Assembly: GCA_907165135.1 (NCBI GenBank)
Contig: OU015569.1
Location: forward strand, 186,001 to 250,000
DNA: 64,000 nt
Source: Oikopleura dioica
Lineage: Eukaryota; Chordata; Appendicularia; Copelata; Oikopleuridae
Direction: 5' to 3'
Part shown: piece after piece, positions 24,201 to 36,605 of the stretch
How the letters are laid out: each line of letters starts with the position of its first letter
How positions within the stretch are numbered: the first letter of the stretch is position 1
Program-made: the position numbers and the translations under genes
The notes under the pieces: model-generated
The model's database searches: none
What the model saw: only the letters and a program-made list of their open reading frames with translations
Told to the model about the DNA's origin: nothing

Positions 24201-25956
24201 AGGTGTAGATCTTGAGGTTGTCCACAATGTAGAAAGCGCTCGTCGTTAGGAGCATTTCTTGCTTTTTCGAGTTTCAGAAAAGAATGGAAAATTCAATAAG
24301 GGTGTCACTTCGTTAATTTAAAAATTTAAAACTCGACCTTCATGGCTTTGCCTTCGCCGAGTTTCTTGTTGTCTTCGACGCAATACAGCGCTGGTGGCTG
24401 AAATTAAGGATACAAAGAAGGATATTAAAATATACAGTGCACACGGTGCGCGGCGCATATTGTGGAGCGGACACGTACGCCTTGTGATAAGGTTTCGATA
24501 AGGCAATTAAGGTGGCCGAGCATGGCTGATTGAAAATCCGCACGGTCGACTCATTTGCATAATACTTTTACAGCGAACACAGGAGTCTGACAGAATTTTT
24601 CAGAAGTCGAAACTTGTCTTTTTTCTAGCTTTTTTTAAGAATTTTTTGAATCCCTAATTTTATTCCGTCACCCGTGTAACCATGGTGTTTTCTTTTGTAA
24701 AGAAGCATTTGATCATCTAAAACTCAAAACAGCAAGATTTCCAAAATCAAGCAGAAAGTGATATTATGGCGCTTACACCCTTATTTCTGATCGGGTTAGA
24801 CTTGCTTAGCTTTGACTTACTTTGGAAGCAGATGCCTTTTCGAACTCGACGTCGTCAGTTCCGGGCGCGTACGTGTCTGGAAGCGGGCCCAGACATTCTA
24901 GGAGCATCGTTTCATTATTCAATCATGTTATTCAGTCAACTATTTGCTATTCCAGCCACATACCAATAAGAGCCTCGTGGGATCTTCCTTGTTCGACAAT
25001 CACCTTCTTCGGCCGCCCCGTTTTCGCCGCCATATCCGCCAAGGTCTGGCAAGCCTTGAGCTTTTCGAATCGATTGGCGGCCTTGCCGTTCCACTGAACA
25101 AGCCAGTTCTTGTATTCGAGGATGAAAACGTCGCCCTCGTTGAAGCTCTCCCACTTGATGTCCACTTCTTTCGAAAGAATTTTTCAAAAAATTTTCGCAA
25201 TAAATCAATTTCGGCTCGGCAACCTGTGTAGAAAACCTGAGTCAGGGTCTGAAAGATCATAAATGAAAAGCCGCGTAGCGGCTTTTAAGAACGAAGCCGC
25301 AAAGCGGCTTCGCCAGAATTTAAAAGCAGTAAGTTTTCGAAGCCGCTTTGCGGCTTTGTTTCAAAAGCCGCTACGCGGCTTTTCATTTTAGATCTTTCAG
25401 ACCCTGACTCATGTTTTTACTCAGGCTGCCGAGTTCTACATTTTTTGAATTTAAAAACTCTGGCTTGAAGCCTGGGGCGTCGTTTTCCTTTGACTTGGTA
25501 GAGCGTTTTCTGAGTGTTTTCGTTTGGATTGATCTTTTTGAATTTTCCGGCGACGCCGCCTTTCTTGTAACGAACGCCGTTGGCGAAGAGGCCCATGAAC
25601 TTTTCCGACTCATGGTTCTGCGTTTCTCTGTACTGGACGGGCTCTCCGCCGAACCAGTCGTCCAAGTGCGTCGCCCAAATCGCCGCCGCTCCTCTTTCAT
25701 CGACGGAGGACTCTTCGCCCAGCCAGAAGTGGATGCGCCGCTCAGTGCCAGCTAAAGCAGCGCTGAAAATAAATAGACAACTCGAAAACGCACCTCGTTT
25801 CTCGATCGTCTTGAGAATAATGTAGGAATCGCCGCTGAAGAAGACGCCGTAGTCGTCGGTTTTCACCTCGGCCATTTCCATATTCTCGATGCGCCAGATT
25901 TGGGTGCCAGCTTCTTTCTTGACATTTTTGAACTTTTCGTCCAAAATGTTCGACAT
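18292..25956 (-). CDS. Gelsolin-family actin-severing protein, six gelsolin repeats
   Basis: Ca2+-regulated actin severing and capping protein. Start ATG at 25956; stop 18292-18294. Exons: 25956-25794, 25751-25464, 25167-24964, 24897-24821, 24397-24338, 24261-24118, 23421-23335, 23292-23238, 22413-about 22330, 21739-21583, 21451-21378, 20910-20790, 20657-20571, 19933-19870, 19699-19563, 19138-18905, 18796-18711, 18362-18292; about 730 residues. Matches: GTQIWRIENM, VFFSGDSYIILKT, FWLGEESSVDERGAAAIW, WESFNEGDVFIL (G2), IYTWKGKE (G3), FGQFYGGDCYIIAY (G4), LNSNDIFIL (G5), EDVMILDGGAMIYVWLGK (G6), and a terminal FFQGWDDKYD. No secretion signal, so the cytoplasmic form. Introns after 25464, 21378, 19870 and 18905 are not GT-AG in the frame the protein requires; the 22.3-21.7 kb join is unresolved. 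Confidence 0.93.
19175..19535. repeat. Long nested foldback filling gelsolin intron 15
   Basis: Arms of over 100 nt: ACTCTCATTTTAATTGAG near 19171 mirrors CTCAATCAAAATGAGA near 19524, then TTTTCCCTGGAATTTTCC and its complement, then two concentric GAAGCCGC palindromes. It occupies nearly the whole 424-nt intron, whose own borders are GT-AG. Confidence 0.85.
20160..20430. repeat. Long foldback in gelsolin intron 13
   Basis: TTAACATAGTGACGCCCTTA on the left and TAAGGGCGTCACTATGTTAA on the right bound arms containing TGGTGTTCAATTTCATT and its complement. The centre holds GATACCCTTATTTTATCC and its complement. About 270 nt. Confidence 0.85.
21757..21952. repeat. GAAGCCGC foldback at an unresolved gelsolin splice junction
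   Basis: TTCCGATTTTTGACCAAATT and its complement form arms of about 55 nt around a GAAGCCGC palindrome. One arm abuts the first codons of the exon at 21739, so the insertion and the acceptor are nearly coincident. Confidence 0.8.
22545..22722. repeat. GCTCA/AGCTC simple-sequence tract
   Basis: Perfect and near-perfect GCTCA pentamers (self-complementary as AGCTGAGCT) in several blocks broken by short unique spacers, within a gelsolin intron. The tract can fold extensively. Confidence 0.9.
22743..22975. repeat. GAGTCAGGG-family foldback with multiple GCCGC loops
   Basis: GCTCGGAAGCCTGTGT and its complement near 22957 surround several AAGCCGCGTAGCGGCTT-type palindromes. Gelsolin intron. Confidence 0.85.
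23582..23870. repeat. Tandem repeat, about 134-nt unit, just over two copies
   Basis: Units begin TTAAGGGTATMCACTCSGAA at about 23580, 23714 and 23848 and share TTGTTAGCTC and GGATATCCTTAAA. It lies in gelsolin intron 6. Confidence 0.85.
25211..25437. repeat. GAGTCAGGG-family foldback inside a non-GT intron
   Basis: CTCGGCAACCTGTGTAGAAA and its complement enclose long AAGCCGCGTAGCGGCTTTTA palindromes. It lies in gelsolin intron 25168-25463, whose protein-defined ends are CC and AG. Confidence 0.85.
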
Positions 25957-26023
25957 GCTCCTGAGCTCGAGATTTTCAAACAAAACTCTACAGAATCGAA
26001 GAAATATAAGACCATCTCTTATG

Positions 26024-26397
26024 GAGCTCACCCTGTGTGGAAAACCTGAGTCAGGGTCCTGGAAAAGCTTGAATTCAAGAATCGAGCCGTCTTTCTGAAC
26101 CCTGACTCAGGCTTTGCACAGGTTGGCGAGCTTAGATCAAAGATACTCAGGGCTCGGCAACCTGTGTAGAAAACCTGAGTCAGGGTTTGAAAAATCTTCA
26201 GCGAAAAGCCTCAAAATTTGCTTTCAGACCCTGACTCAGGTTTTAACACAGGTCGCCGAGCCAAGAGTATCTTTGATCTAAGCTCGGCAACCTATGCAAA
26301 AACCTGAGTCAGGGTTCAAGAAGACGGATCTATTCTTAAATTCAACCTTTTTCAGGACCCTGACTCAGGTTTTTTCCACACAGGTTCCCGAGCCCAG
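26024..26397. repeat. Three head-to-tail GAGTCAGGG foldbacks upstream of gelsolin
   Basis: Copies at about 26024-26132, 26149-26264 and 26278-26397, separated by the short linker AAGATACTCAGG or its complement. They begin about 70 nt upstream of the gelsolin start codon. Confidence 0.85.
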
Positions 26398-26770
26398 ATG
26401 AGTGCTGTCTGTAGATTTATTTTGATTTTATTCGTTTAATCGTAAATCTCTGTTCCTTGTTTCTTTCTGGAAAGTGGAGAAAGAAGAAGTGGCCTCCTAG
26501 AAAGTAATTTTGATTTATATATGGCACGTGGGGGCAGTTGTAAATGCATTAAAAGGCCCTTCCCTCGCGCAATTATATTTTCGTCTTCAGACAAGGAGCA
26601 ACAAACAGCCGGTAGTAAACTGCGCTTCCTTCGCCTGGAAAGCCGTTTATAACCGTCTTTATTCCCGCTTTTGACCGAGTTGATAAGTTTACCTAGCGAT
26701 AATTATTTATCAAACGAATACGGAAGAAGCGTTATAAATTTAAAATGATTCACACCCTCATTTCCTCATT

Positions 26771-27487
26771 GGGCTCGGCAACCTGTGTAAAAACCTGAGT
26801 CAGATTCTGAAGAGCTAAAATGAAAAGCCGCGTAGCGGCTTTTAAAACAAAGCCGCGCTTCAATCACTCTTATCGATTTTGCGACTTAGTTTTAAAAAGC
26901 CGCTACGCGGCTTTTCATTTTGGCTCTTCAGAACCCTGACTCAGGTTTTCAAATACAGATTGCGGGAAAAATATTGCTTGATATTTACTGTTCCGAAAAA
27001 TACTTCTGTTGCATATTCTTTCTCGAAAAAGCAAACATGAAAAATTAAATAAAAATTTCAATTGAATCGTCGAAATTGTCGAAATTCGTTGAATTGCTTA
27101 TGACTGCTAATTATCGGTGATTTTAGCGTCTTTTGTTCGGAGATCAACAGTTTGTTCAGCCAGCTTTCCGTTCTACTTTGACGCACTTTTACTGTATTTA
27201 CCAATACTGTATTGCCAGTCTGGGCTCGGAAGCCTGTGTGGAAAACCTGAGTCAGGGTCTGAACGAGCTGAAATGAAAAAGCCGCTTCGGGGCGTCTTTT
27301 ACTTCAGCTTTTGAGAACCCTGACTCAGGATTTCTACACAGGTTCAACTATTGGCTTGCCAACCTGTGTGAAATACCTGAGTCAGGGTTCTCAAAAGCTA
27401 AAATAAAAAGGAGCCCCGAAGCGGCTTTTTCATTTCAGCTCTTTTAGAACCCTGACTCAGGATTTCCACACAGGTTGCCGAGCCCAG
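26771..27487. repeat. Three further GAGTCAGGG foldbacks, intergenic
   Basis: Copies at about 26771-26968, 27220-27345 and 27352-27487; the latter two are nearly contiguous and oppositely nested. The rest of 26400-27980 is A/T-rich with no supported gene. Confidence 0.8.
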
Positions 27488-27984
27488 ATTGGCAATACAG
27501 TATCGTACAACAATTTCTGTACCTTTTTGTTTTCAGGACTCGCCATAATTAGCGCTTCTTTTTATTATTTTTGACGAGTCGTCAAATCAAATAAAAAACT
27601 GGAAAAAATAACGTTTTAAAATTTAAAAGCTCTAGTTTTTTTCTATTTTCTCACAGTGAGTTTGTAACTGAGATTGAAATGAAAAAAATGAATCGCAGAG
27701 TTGAAACAAGCAAGCCCCATGCTGTTAATCATACATAAAAGGATCATCTTAAGAGACGATCAAATTCAAAAAAACTAGTCAACCCGAAAAATTTTCTTGG
27801 CACGCGCTACAGGTGCAGCAGAAACAACTTAATAACTTGGGATTTGCTGATTCACGCTCTTATGCCATTTTTCCCGGTCTTTCGCTTTTTGTCGCTGGAA
27901 AATCGAAGGTTAGATCGGAGAATTAAGGGTACCCAGCGCGCTATCTTGACCTTCTCTTTATTCGCATAAAATTTGTTCAATGAA

Positions 27985-28745
27985 AGGAGTTCTCCTTTTT
28001 ATCGGTGAAAAATGACTAACTTAAGGGGGTAGACATTCGTATTCGCAATTTTTGTTCCGAATAAGTTAAGATAGTGATACCCTTATTTCAAGTTTCTAGA
28101 GAGAATCTCAATACTTTATCTATCTTGCCCGAAGCATGGTAATTTCAGATTATTGATGGCCACCCCTTAAATTTGACAAGAAATAATTTGCTGTGACCGT
28201 TAAGATTGTGATACCCTTAAGAATAAGAGAGAACTTTCATAAAAGAAGTTCTCCTTTTTCTTTGTAAAGAAATAATTTAATTCAGAGGGTAGACTTTCAT
28301 ACTCCCAATTTTTCCTCAGAATAAGTTAAAACAGTGATACCCTTATTTCAATTTTCAAAAATCTCTATCCTATGTCTTTTTTGTCAGAAGGGCCTTAATT
28401 TCAGATTATCAATGGCTACCCCCTTAATTTTTCGAGAAATAAGATGCTGTGGCCCTTAAGACTGTGATACCCTTAAGAATCAGAAAGAACTTTCATAAAA
28501 GAAGTCCTCCTTAATCCTCGGCGAAGAAATAATTAAATTAAGGGCGTAGACTTTCATACTCGCAATTTTTCCTCAGAATAGGTTAAAATAGTGATACCCT
28601 TATTTTATTTGCTAAAAGAATGTCTCAATCCTTTATCTTGTCTGAAGGGCCTTAATTCTAGATTATCAATGGCTACCCCTTAATTTCGTCAAGGAATAAG
28701 ATGATGTGACCCTTAAGATTGTGATACCCTTAAGAATGTTCTTCT
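27985..28745. repeat. Tandem repeat, about 256-nt unit, three copies
   Basis: Each unit runs through AGTTCTCCTTTTT, TACTCGCAATTTTTCCTCAG, AGTGATACCCTTATTTCA, GGCTACCCCTTAATTT and GTGATACCCTTAAGAAT. Starts are near 27985, 28242 and 28497. The units consist mostly of the motifs that elsewhere end the foldback elements. No gene between here and the tubulin 3' end. Confidence 0.85.
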
Positions 28746-29072
28746 CTCAACTAAATTTAGCCTTATAAAAATCCCAAAAATTGTGAAAAAATCGTCAAAA
28801 ACTCACCTTTAGATCGCAACTCTTCCGAATCTAAATACGAATGAGCGATCAAACGAATACAATTTCCACGCAAGTGCCACAAGATCCATTAGAGGCCGTA
28901 AAACCTTCTGACCTTTTAACATCTTTTCCGTAAAAATCAAAATGTTTATTTATCGTTAGCATTTTGCATTGGAAGTCTGCTCGTATATTTCCGCCCTGGT
29001 CCTGTCCGCCGCGATTTCGATTTACTTCCGCCGCCCGGGAAAACAAGTGCCATTAAAAAACTGCTCTGCTCT

Positions 29073-29746
29073 AGGCTCGGCAACCTGTGTTAAAAATCTG
29101 AGTCAGGGTCTGAAAGATCTTTAATCCAAGATTTCTCAGACCCTGACTCAGGTTTTCTACACAGGTTGCCGAGCTCAGAAGATCCCTTTTTCTGTATACA
29201 AATTGAACTTCAATTATTGAAGTGATAGTGCGATTTTCCGTGGAACTGGGAGGATCTATCTCCGAGGTTGTATTCAAATTTATGCGGCTGGTGCTAGAAG
29301 AAAGGAAGGCTAAGCTACGTGCGCGGCGAGTGCGATAGAAGTGCCTCGACTTCCGGAAGTTTTGAGCTCTCTTCTGACTTTAGAAGCTGGAAAGAGCACT
29401 GCCGAGCAGCGCTAACGCCTCTAAAATAAGCTCTAGAAGACGCTTATCTTATCAGCAGTAGTTACCGCTCCCTGACCGCATCATTATGAAGGTCAGCTCT
29501 TAATTCTTTCAGCCAGGCCATTCCGAAAACACTCGCGAGTACTTCCGCTCTACTCCTCCGAAACACAAGAACATTACTGTTTTTGCTTGGAAGCCTGTGT
29601 AGAAAAACCTGAGTCAGGGTCTCAAAATCTCAAATGAAAAGTCGCATAGCGGCTTTTTCAAACGAAAGCCGCAAAAAGCGGCTTCGCAAAATCATCTTTC
29701 AAATTATTTTCAGACCCTGACTCAGGTTTTCAACACAGGTTTTTCT
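29073..29746. repeat. Two GAGTCAGGG foldbacks 3' of tubulin
   Basis: Copies at about 29073-29186 and 29586-29746. Both have CCTGAGTCAGGGTCT arms; the second carries a GCCGC loop. Confidence 0.8.
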
Positions 29747-30090
29747 TGTTAAAAATCATCAGTTCGATTTTTGCGCGCGTGGCTGGATTATGTCAATTCT
29801 GCGACGGGGCAAGGGCTAGTTCTTCAACGGCCGAGTCTCGGATGGAAGGGATGACAAAGTGCCCCACATGAGAGCAGCGACTTGACAGCTACATGAGTCG
29901 CTTGTTCCGCTACGGCCATAAAGGTCGGGTCATGCTTTTCGAAGAAAAATCGATTTTTTGAAAAATTCTTGATGAAAATTTATTTGTAAAAAATCGAGCG
30001 AGATCAAGATCACCAAGCGTTAGTACAGAAAACCGGACACGAGCGGGTGTGTTACAGTAACTAATCTTTACATGATGATTTTTTGAAGAG

Positions 30091-32471
<2,381 letters not shown>

Positions 32472-33146
32472 TTTCTCTGTTTTTCCCTTTTTATGAGCTA
32501 TTTATGAGTAAAAAAAGGTTGTTGTATTATTTTGATATTTTGCGTATCCGTTTCGGCGAATGAGAAAGTCGAGCGGCTCCTTTTGTGGATCAACGCAGCG
32601 CTGCCGCCATGTGGAGACAACGAAGAAACCAGTTTTCAAGTTCGGACGTGCCCGGTTTTCAGGCGAAAAAATCAATCATCGGCAGAAATAATTTCGATGG
32701 TTCGGTTGGAGGTCGATTACTATCACAGAAAAAGCAGGTGTTAGGCCTGTAAAGTGGGCTGTACTGGCGCATAAAAAGGCCAAGATTCGAGATTTCTTTT
32801 ATATTTTTGAAAATGAATCTTTTCTACCTTCACTTAATCCTATGGTCGGCAATTGATCTTATTGCCAACAAATTTATTGAAAATGTTAAATAAAAATAAA
32901 TTTACGTGATCAAATCTGAGAGTCGCATGGAGAACAAGTTTCGCTAATTCGAAAAGAAAACGGTCCAAAACCCGGCAAACCGATCAAATTGAAGCGTGAA
33001 CTTGAAATGCCAAAAACGCCGGCAACAAGTTCAAGCAAAACGGGAGAGCGTTCGATCGATAATGCCTCCAGGCACGTGCCCTATTAATGCGCAAACGATG
33101 TGCTTTTAATTGATAGCTCCTGGATCCCTCCAATTTGGAAGAAGAT
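32472..33146. other. Upstream region of beta-tubulin
   Basis: An A/T-rich tract, then a diverged copy (about 32700-32815) of the TATA-containing module seen repeatedly at 37-42 kb: GGTCGATTACTATCACAGAA, then GCATAAAAAGGCC. The plus frame at 32532 shows no domain. No gene is supported. Confidence 0.4.
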
Positions 33147-33372
33147 TTCCAAAATTATTTATTAAAAATCGAGAAGCCGCTTGCGGCTTCGAGCCAAAGC
33201 ATCATTAAAGCCGCGCGAAGCGCGGCTTTTGATATTTTTAAGCTCGAAGCCGCAAGCGGCTTCTCGATTTTAATAAATAATTTTGGAAATTTTCGAGCCA
33301 AAAATATCAAGCGCGGCTATAATGATTCTTTAGCTCGAAGCCGCAAGCGGCTTCTCCATTTTTAAAAATCAA
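33147..33372. repeat. Concentric GAAGCCGC foldbacks
   Basis: TTTCCAAAATTATTTATTA and its complement, then AAATCGAGAAGCCGCTTGCG and its complement. A second partial copy follows on the right. Confidence 0.85.
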
Positions 33373-33611
33373 TTTTGACGGAAAAGAAGCTAGAAAAAAT
33401 GAGTTGTGATTTTCGCTAGGTGGGAAAGAGGGGAGCCAGGCTTCGAAAAGTGCTTGTGACAGAGTGTTAATGAGCACTTTAATAAAATTCCCTTATGAGA
33501 AGGAGAGAAAGAGAGAGAGAAAGAGATGATAAGATAAAACGCAAAGTATTCTTTTTTTACTTTCTTGAATTTTCGCTAGAAATTGATTTCGCTAGAGAAA
33601 GGAACTTTTGA

Positions 33612-33776
33612 ATGGAAGAAACGATCGACGAAGTAGAACAATTTTGCCAGGGTCGGATCGCCCAAGCAAGAGATACGAAATTAAGAGAACTTTTGGGCAT
33701 CTTCGGAAAAGCCAGTTTGTTGGAAATGATAACGGAAGCAAGTGGTCAGATGTTCAGTACAAAGGCAGACCGATAA
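33612..33776 (+). CDS. Possible small ORF or first exon, unrecognised
   Basis: A 54-codon frame from ATG at 33612 (METID-like acidic start, then an RIAQARDTKLRELLGIF stretch) ends at TAA 33774. An overlapping frame reads VGNDNGSKWSDVQ, which recalls the N-terminal Gly-Gly/Trp-Asp-Asp stretch of jacalin-like domains. It could therefore be an upstream exon of the lectin-RING gene at 36.6 kb. No donor joins it in phase, so both readings stay tentative. Confidence 0.25.
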   Translation: MEETIDEVEQFCQGRIAQARDTKLRELLGIFGKASLLEMITEASGQMFSTKADR

Positions 33777-33974
33777 GGAAGGCACAAAAATAACCTTTTG
33801 GGAGGAAATTGAATAAGGGTTTGAACCTTCTTTTCGCGAAAGAAAATAAGGGTATCACTATGATGAAATTAAAAACTTCACTTGAGGCAAATTTTCATAA
33901 AATTTTTTTCGTGCTCAGAAGAAAGAGCGGAAAATTCTGAGTCGAATGGGCTAGAATCTAGCATATAAATTTCG

Positions 33975-34230
33975 TTCGAAAACCCAAAGCGAACGCGAAG
34001 CGAAAGCGAAAAATTTTTCCAGCCAAAAGCGAAGCGAAAGCGAAGCGAACGCCTATCTTGCACAGCGAAGCGAAAGCGAATTCGCCAAGCAAAAATTCGC
34101 CAAAAGCGAAAATTCGCCAGGACTGAAAATTCGCCAAGAGGGAAAATTCGCCAAAAGCGAAAATTCGCCGAAAGCGAAAATTCGCCAAAGCGAATATTCG
34201 CCGAAAGCGAAATTTCGCCGAAATTGAAAG
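33975..34230. repeat. GCGAAAATTCGCC array, left
   Basis: Degenerate tandem of GCGAAAATTCGCCAAAA units preceded by AAGCGAAGCGAAAGCG runs. The array at 35455-35755 is its counterpart, with GGCGAAAGCGAAATTTT units. Confidence 0.85.
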
Positions 34231-35454
34231 ATATTGAAAGAAATTTGAATAGAACGCGATTTTATAAGACCAAAGTTCGACCCAGAAGCTGAGCTTTCAG
34301 TTGAGCCGTTTCCCGCTACTCAAAAATTCGATTGAAGAGATCTAGTTCCGATTTCGGAACTTCCGGTCCCATGAATGGCTTGACCCTTTGATATGGGATA
34401 CCTGTCCGAATGAAAGCTCTAGAAAAGTAGGGCGGGGGTGGGGTATCTGGGGAGCTAGGGGCTCTTTAAGTTAGGGAACTCGAAAAATGTACACGATTTG
34501 AATTCTTTTAATCGACGTTTATTCATTTATAAGTGTTTAAGATGTCGTTTGGGGTCAACTGAGGTCACTCTAGGTCAAGAATAATTGAAAATTCAGAAAA
34601 CTCTGATAAGTGACCCGACCTGACCTCAGATGACCCCAAATGACAACTTCAACATTTTTAAATGAATTAAAATCGACAAAAAGACTTTTGGAAAAAGTAC
34701 TCAATTTTTGCCGAGTTCTCCGACTGCAAGAGCCTAGAATTGGGCAATTTTTCTTATCACAGCCCTACCTAGCTCCCAAGATACCCCATCCCCTCACCAC
34801 TTTTCTAGAGCTCAAAATGACAGCCAGAGCCTAGATCGAGTATAGGTGGCAGCCCCTAAAAGTCATTTCCGAAGTTGGCCAGATTTTGGGACTTCGGAGC
34901 TGGGGTCGGCAAAAATTTGTGGAAATGGTGGGGCCCTAACGCTAACCCAACCTACCCACCACCCTCAAGTCTCAAAAATCTGAAATGGTGGGAAGTGGTG
35001 GGAAAGATTTTTCGGCCAAACTTTTTGGCGAAATCTTTCAAAAAGATCAGTTTCTGTTGGTTAAAAATGACCGAAGAATCGGTGTAATCAACTCCTATTC
35101 TATAAATTTTGGGGTCAAAAACGCTTACGAAAAAATCCACCACCCACCCACCATTCACCCACCACCACTACCTTAAAGTACCCACCACCACCCACCCCCA
35201 CCAGTGAAAATTTGATTTTCTTGTCAACCCACCCACCTCCACCAACGGTTGGTGACGAACCATCGCTTGGTGGCTTGCCGACCCCAGCTTCGGAGGTACC
35301 TAAATGCCCTCAGATAACCCCCACCTATCAGTAGCAAAATGATCCCCAGCTTCTAGGTGTTCTAAAACTGTATTAAACCCTACTAAGCTAGAAAAAGAGC
35401 TCAATTATAAGTGATTTCCCTATTTATACCGCTTTGAAAGACAAAAGTAAGATT
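34231..35454. other. Unassigned block between GCGAAA arrays
   Basis: Less A/T-rich than its surroundings, with a C/A-rich ACCCACCACC tract near 35150-35220. A short inverted repeat at about 34545-34645 has arms GTCATTTGGGGTCA-like and GAGGTCA-like. No frame has a recognisable domain. It may be the body of an unrecognised transposon. Confidence 0.4.
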
Positions 35455-35755
35455 CGGCCAAATATTGGCGAAAGCGAACTCTTGGCGAAAGCGAGAATTT
35501 GGCGAAATTTTGGCGAAAGCAAACTCCTGGCGAAAGCGAGGCCTTGGCGAAAGCGAAATTTTGGCGAAGATTTGCCAGAAGCGAAAATTTGGCGAAAGCG
35601 AGGCCTCGGCGAAAGCGAATTTTTGGCGAAAATCGGGGACAAAAAGCGAAAGCGAAGCGAACATCAGGGGTGTCATTTTTCGGGGGCGAAAGCGAAATTT
35701 TCGATTCGCCTTCGCTTCGCTTTCGCTTTTGGCGAAAATCGCCAAGCGAATTAAT
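35455..35755. repeat. GGCGAAAGCGAA array, right
   Basis: About fifteen imperfect units of TTGGCGAAAGCGAA. The long frames through it are repetitive Lys/Arg/Phe sequence, not genes. Confidence 0.85.
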
Positions 35756-35834
35756 ATGCCTGGGCTAGATTTGACCCGAAAATTTTGACTTTTTGACCAC
35801 AAAAATTGCGTAACAAAGTCCAGATTAGGGCATT

Positions 35835-36118
35835 TTTGGTAAACTTTTGGGGAACTTTTAAGGGGTTTCCGTTGGACTTATTCGACGTTCTATAGCTCAA
35901 AAGAATCGCCGTCGAAAATTGAGGGGGTTTTAAAGGGTTTTGAAAAAACTCAAGAAAAATTTTTGACCATTTTTCGACCGGTCGGTTTGAAGGTGTTTCT
36001 CTTGGAATTTTTCAAAATCCGCGAAAACCCCCTCAATTTTCGACGGCGATTCTTTTGAGCCCAAGAACGCCGAAAAATTCCATCGGAAACCCCTTCAAAA
36101 GCTCCCCAAACGATTTTT
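35835..36118. repeat. Foldback element with GGGGTTTCC ends
   Basis: TTTTAAGGGGTTTCCGTTGG and its counterpart near 36095 form the ends. Arms include AAAGAATCGCCGTCGAAAAT and its complement. About 280 nt. Confidence 0.75.
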
Positions 36119-36264
36119 AGGGAAAATGAGTCATAATGACGTCATTTGATAAAATTATAGAGCCGGAAGTAGACCATTCGACTCAGAATTTCATCCTCTT
36201 TCATATTAGCCAATAAAAATTTTTTGAAAAATTTCGCCTCAAGTCGACTTTTTTAATTTCATCT

Positions 36265-36500
36265 ATGTTAACTTCTGGAAAAATTCTTCGTAGAAAATCG
36301 AGAAATATTGAGTGTTTATTATTCGATTTTCTAAGAAGAATTTTCTCCCGAAGTTAAGATATGAGTGATACCCTTAATTTATTTCTTGAATAGAAGGCTC
36401 ACACCCTTATTTAACTTGTCTGAAGGGTACAACAAGTTAGATAAGGGTGTGGGCCTTCTATTCATGAAATAAAATAAGGGTATCACTATCTTAACTTCAA
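36265..36500. repeat. Two adjoining inverted repeats with ACCCTTA ends
   Basis: TAACTTCTGGAAAAATTCTT and its complement (about 36270-36360), then AATAGAAGGCTCACACCCTT and its complement (about 36390-36475). Immediately upstream of the lectin-RING gene. Confidence 0.75.
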
Positions 36501-36605
36501 CTTCAAATTTTCAATGAAATTTTTCAGAAAAATTTCAATAAAAGTTTTCCTGCTATGCTAAAATTACCAATTTATTTGTTAAAAAACATGGTTTTTCATC
36601 ACTAG

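Noticed and set aside
35401-35802. 133-codon minus frame and plus-strand partners
   Set aside because: Encoded by the GGCGAAAGCGAA array.
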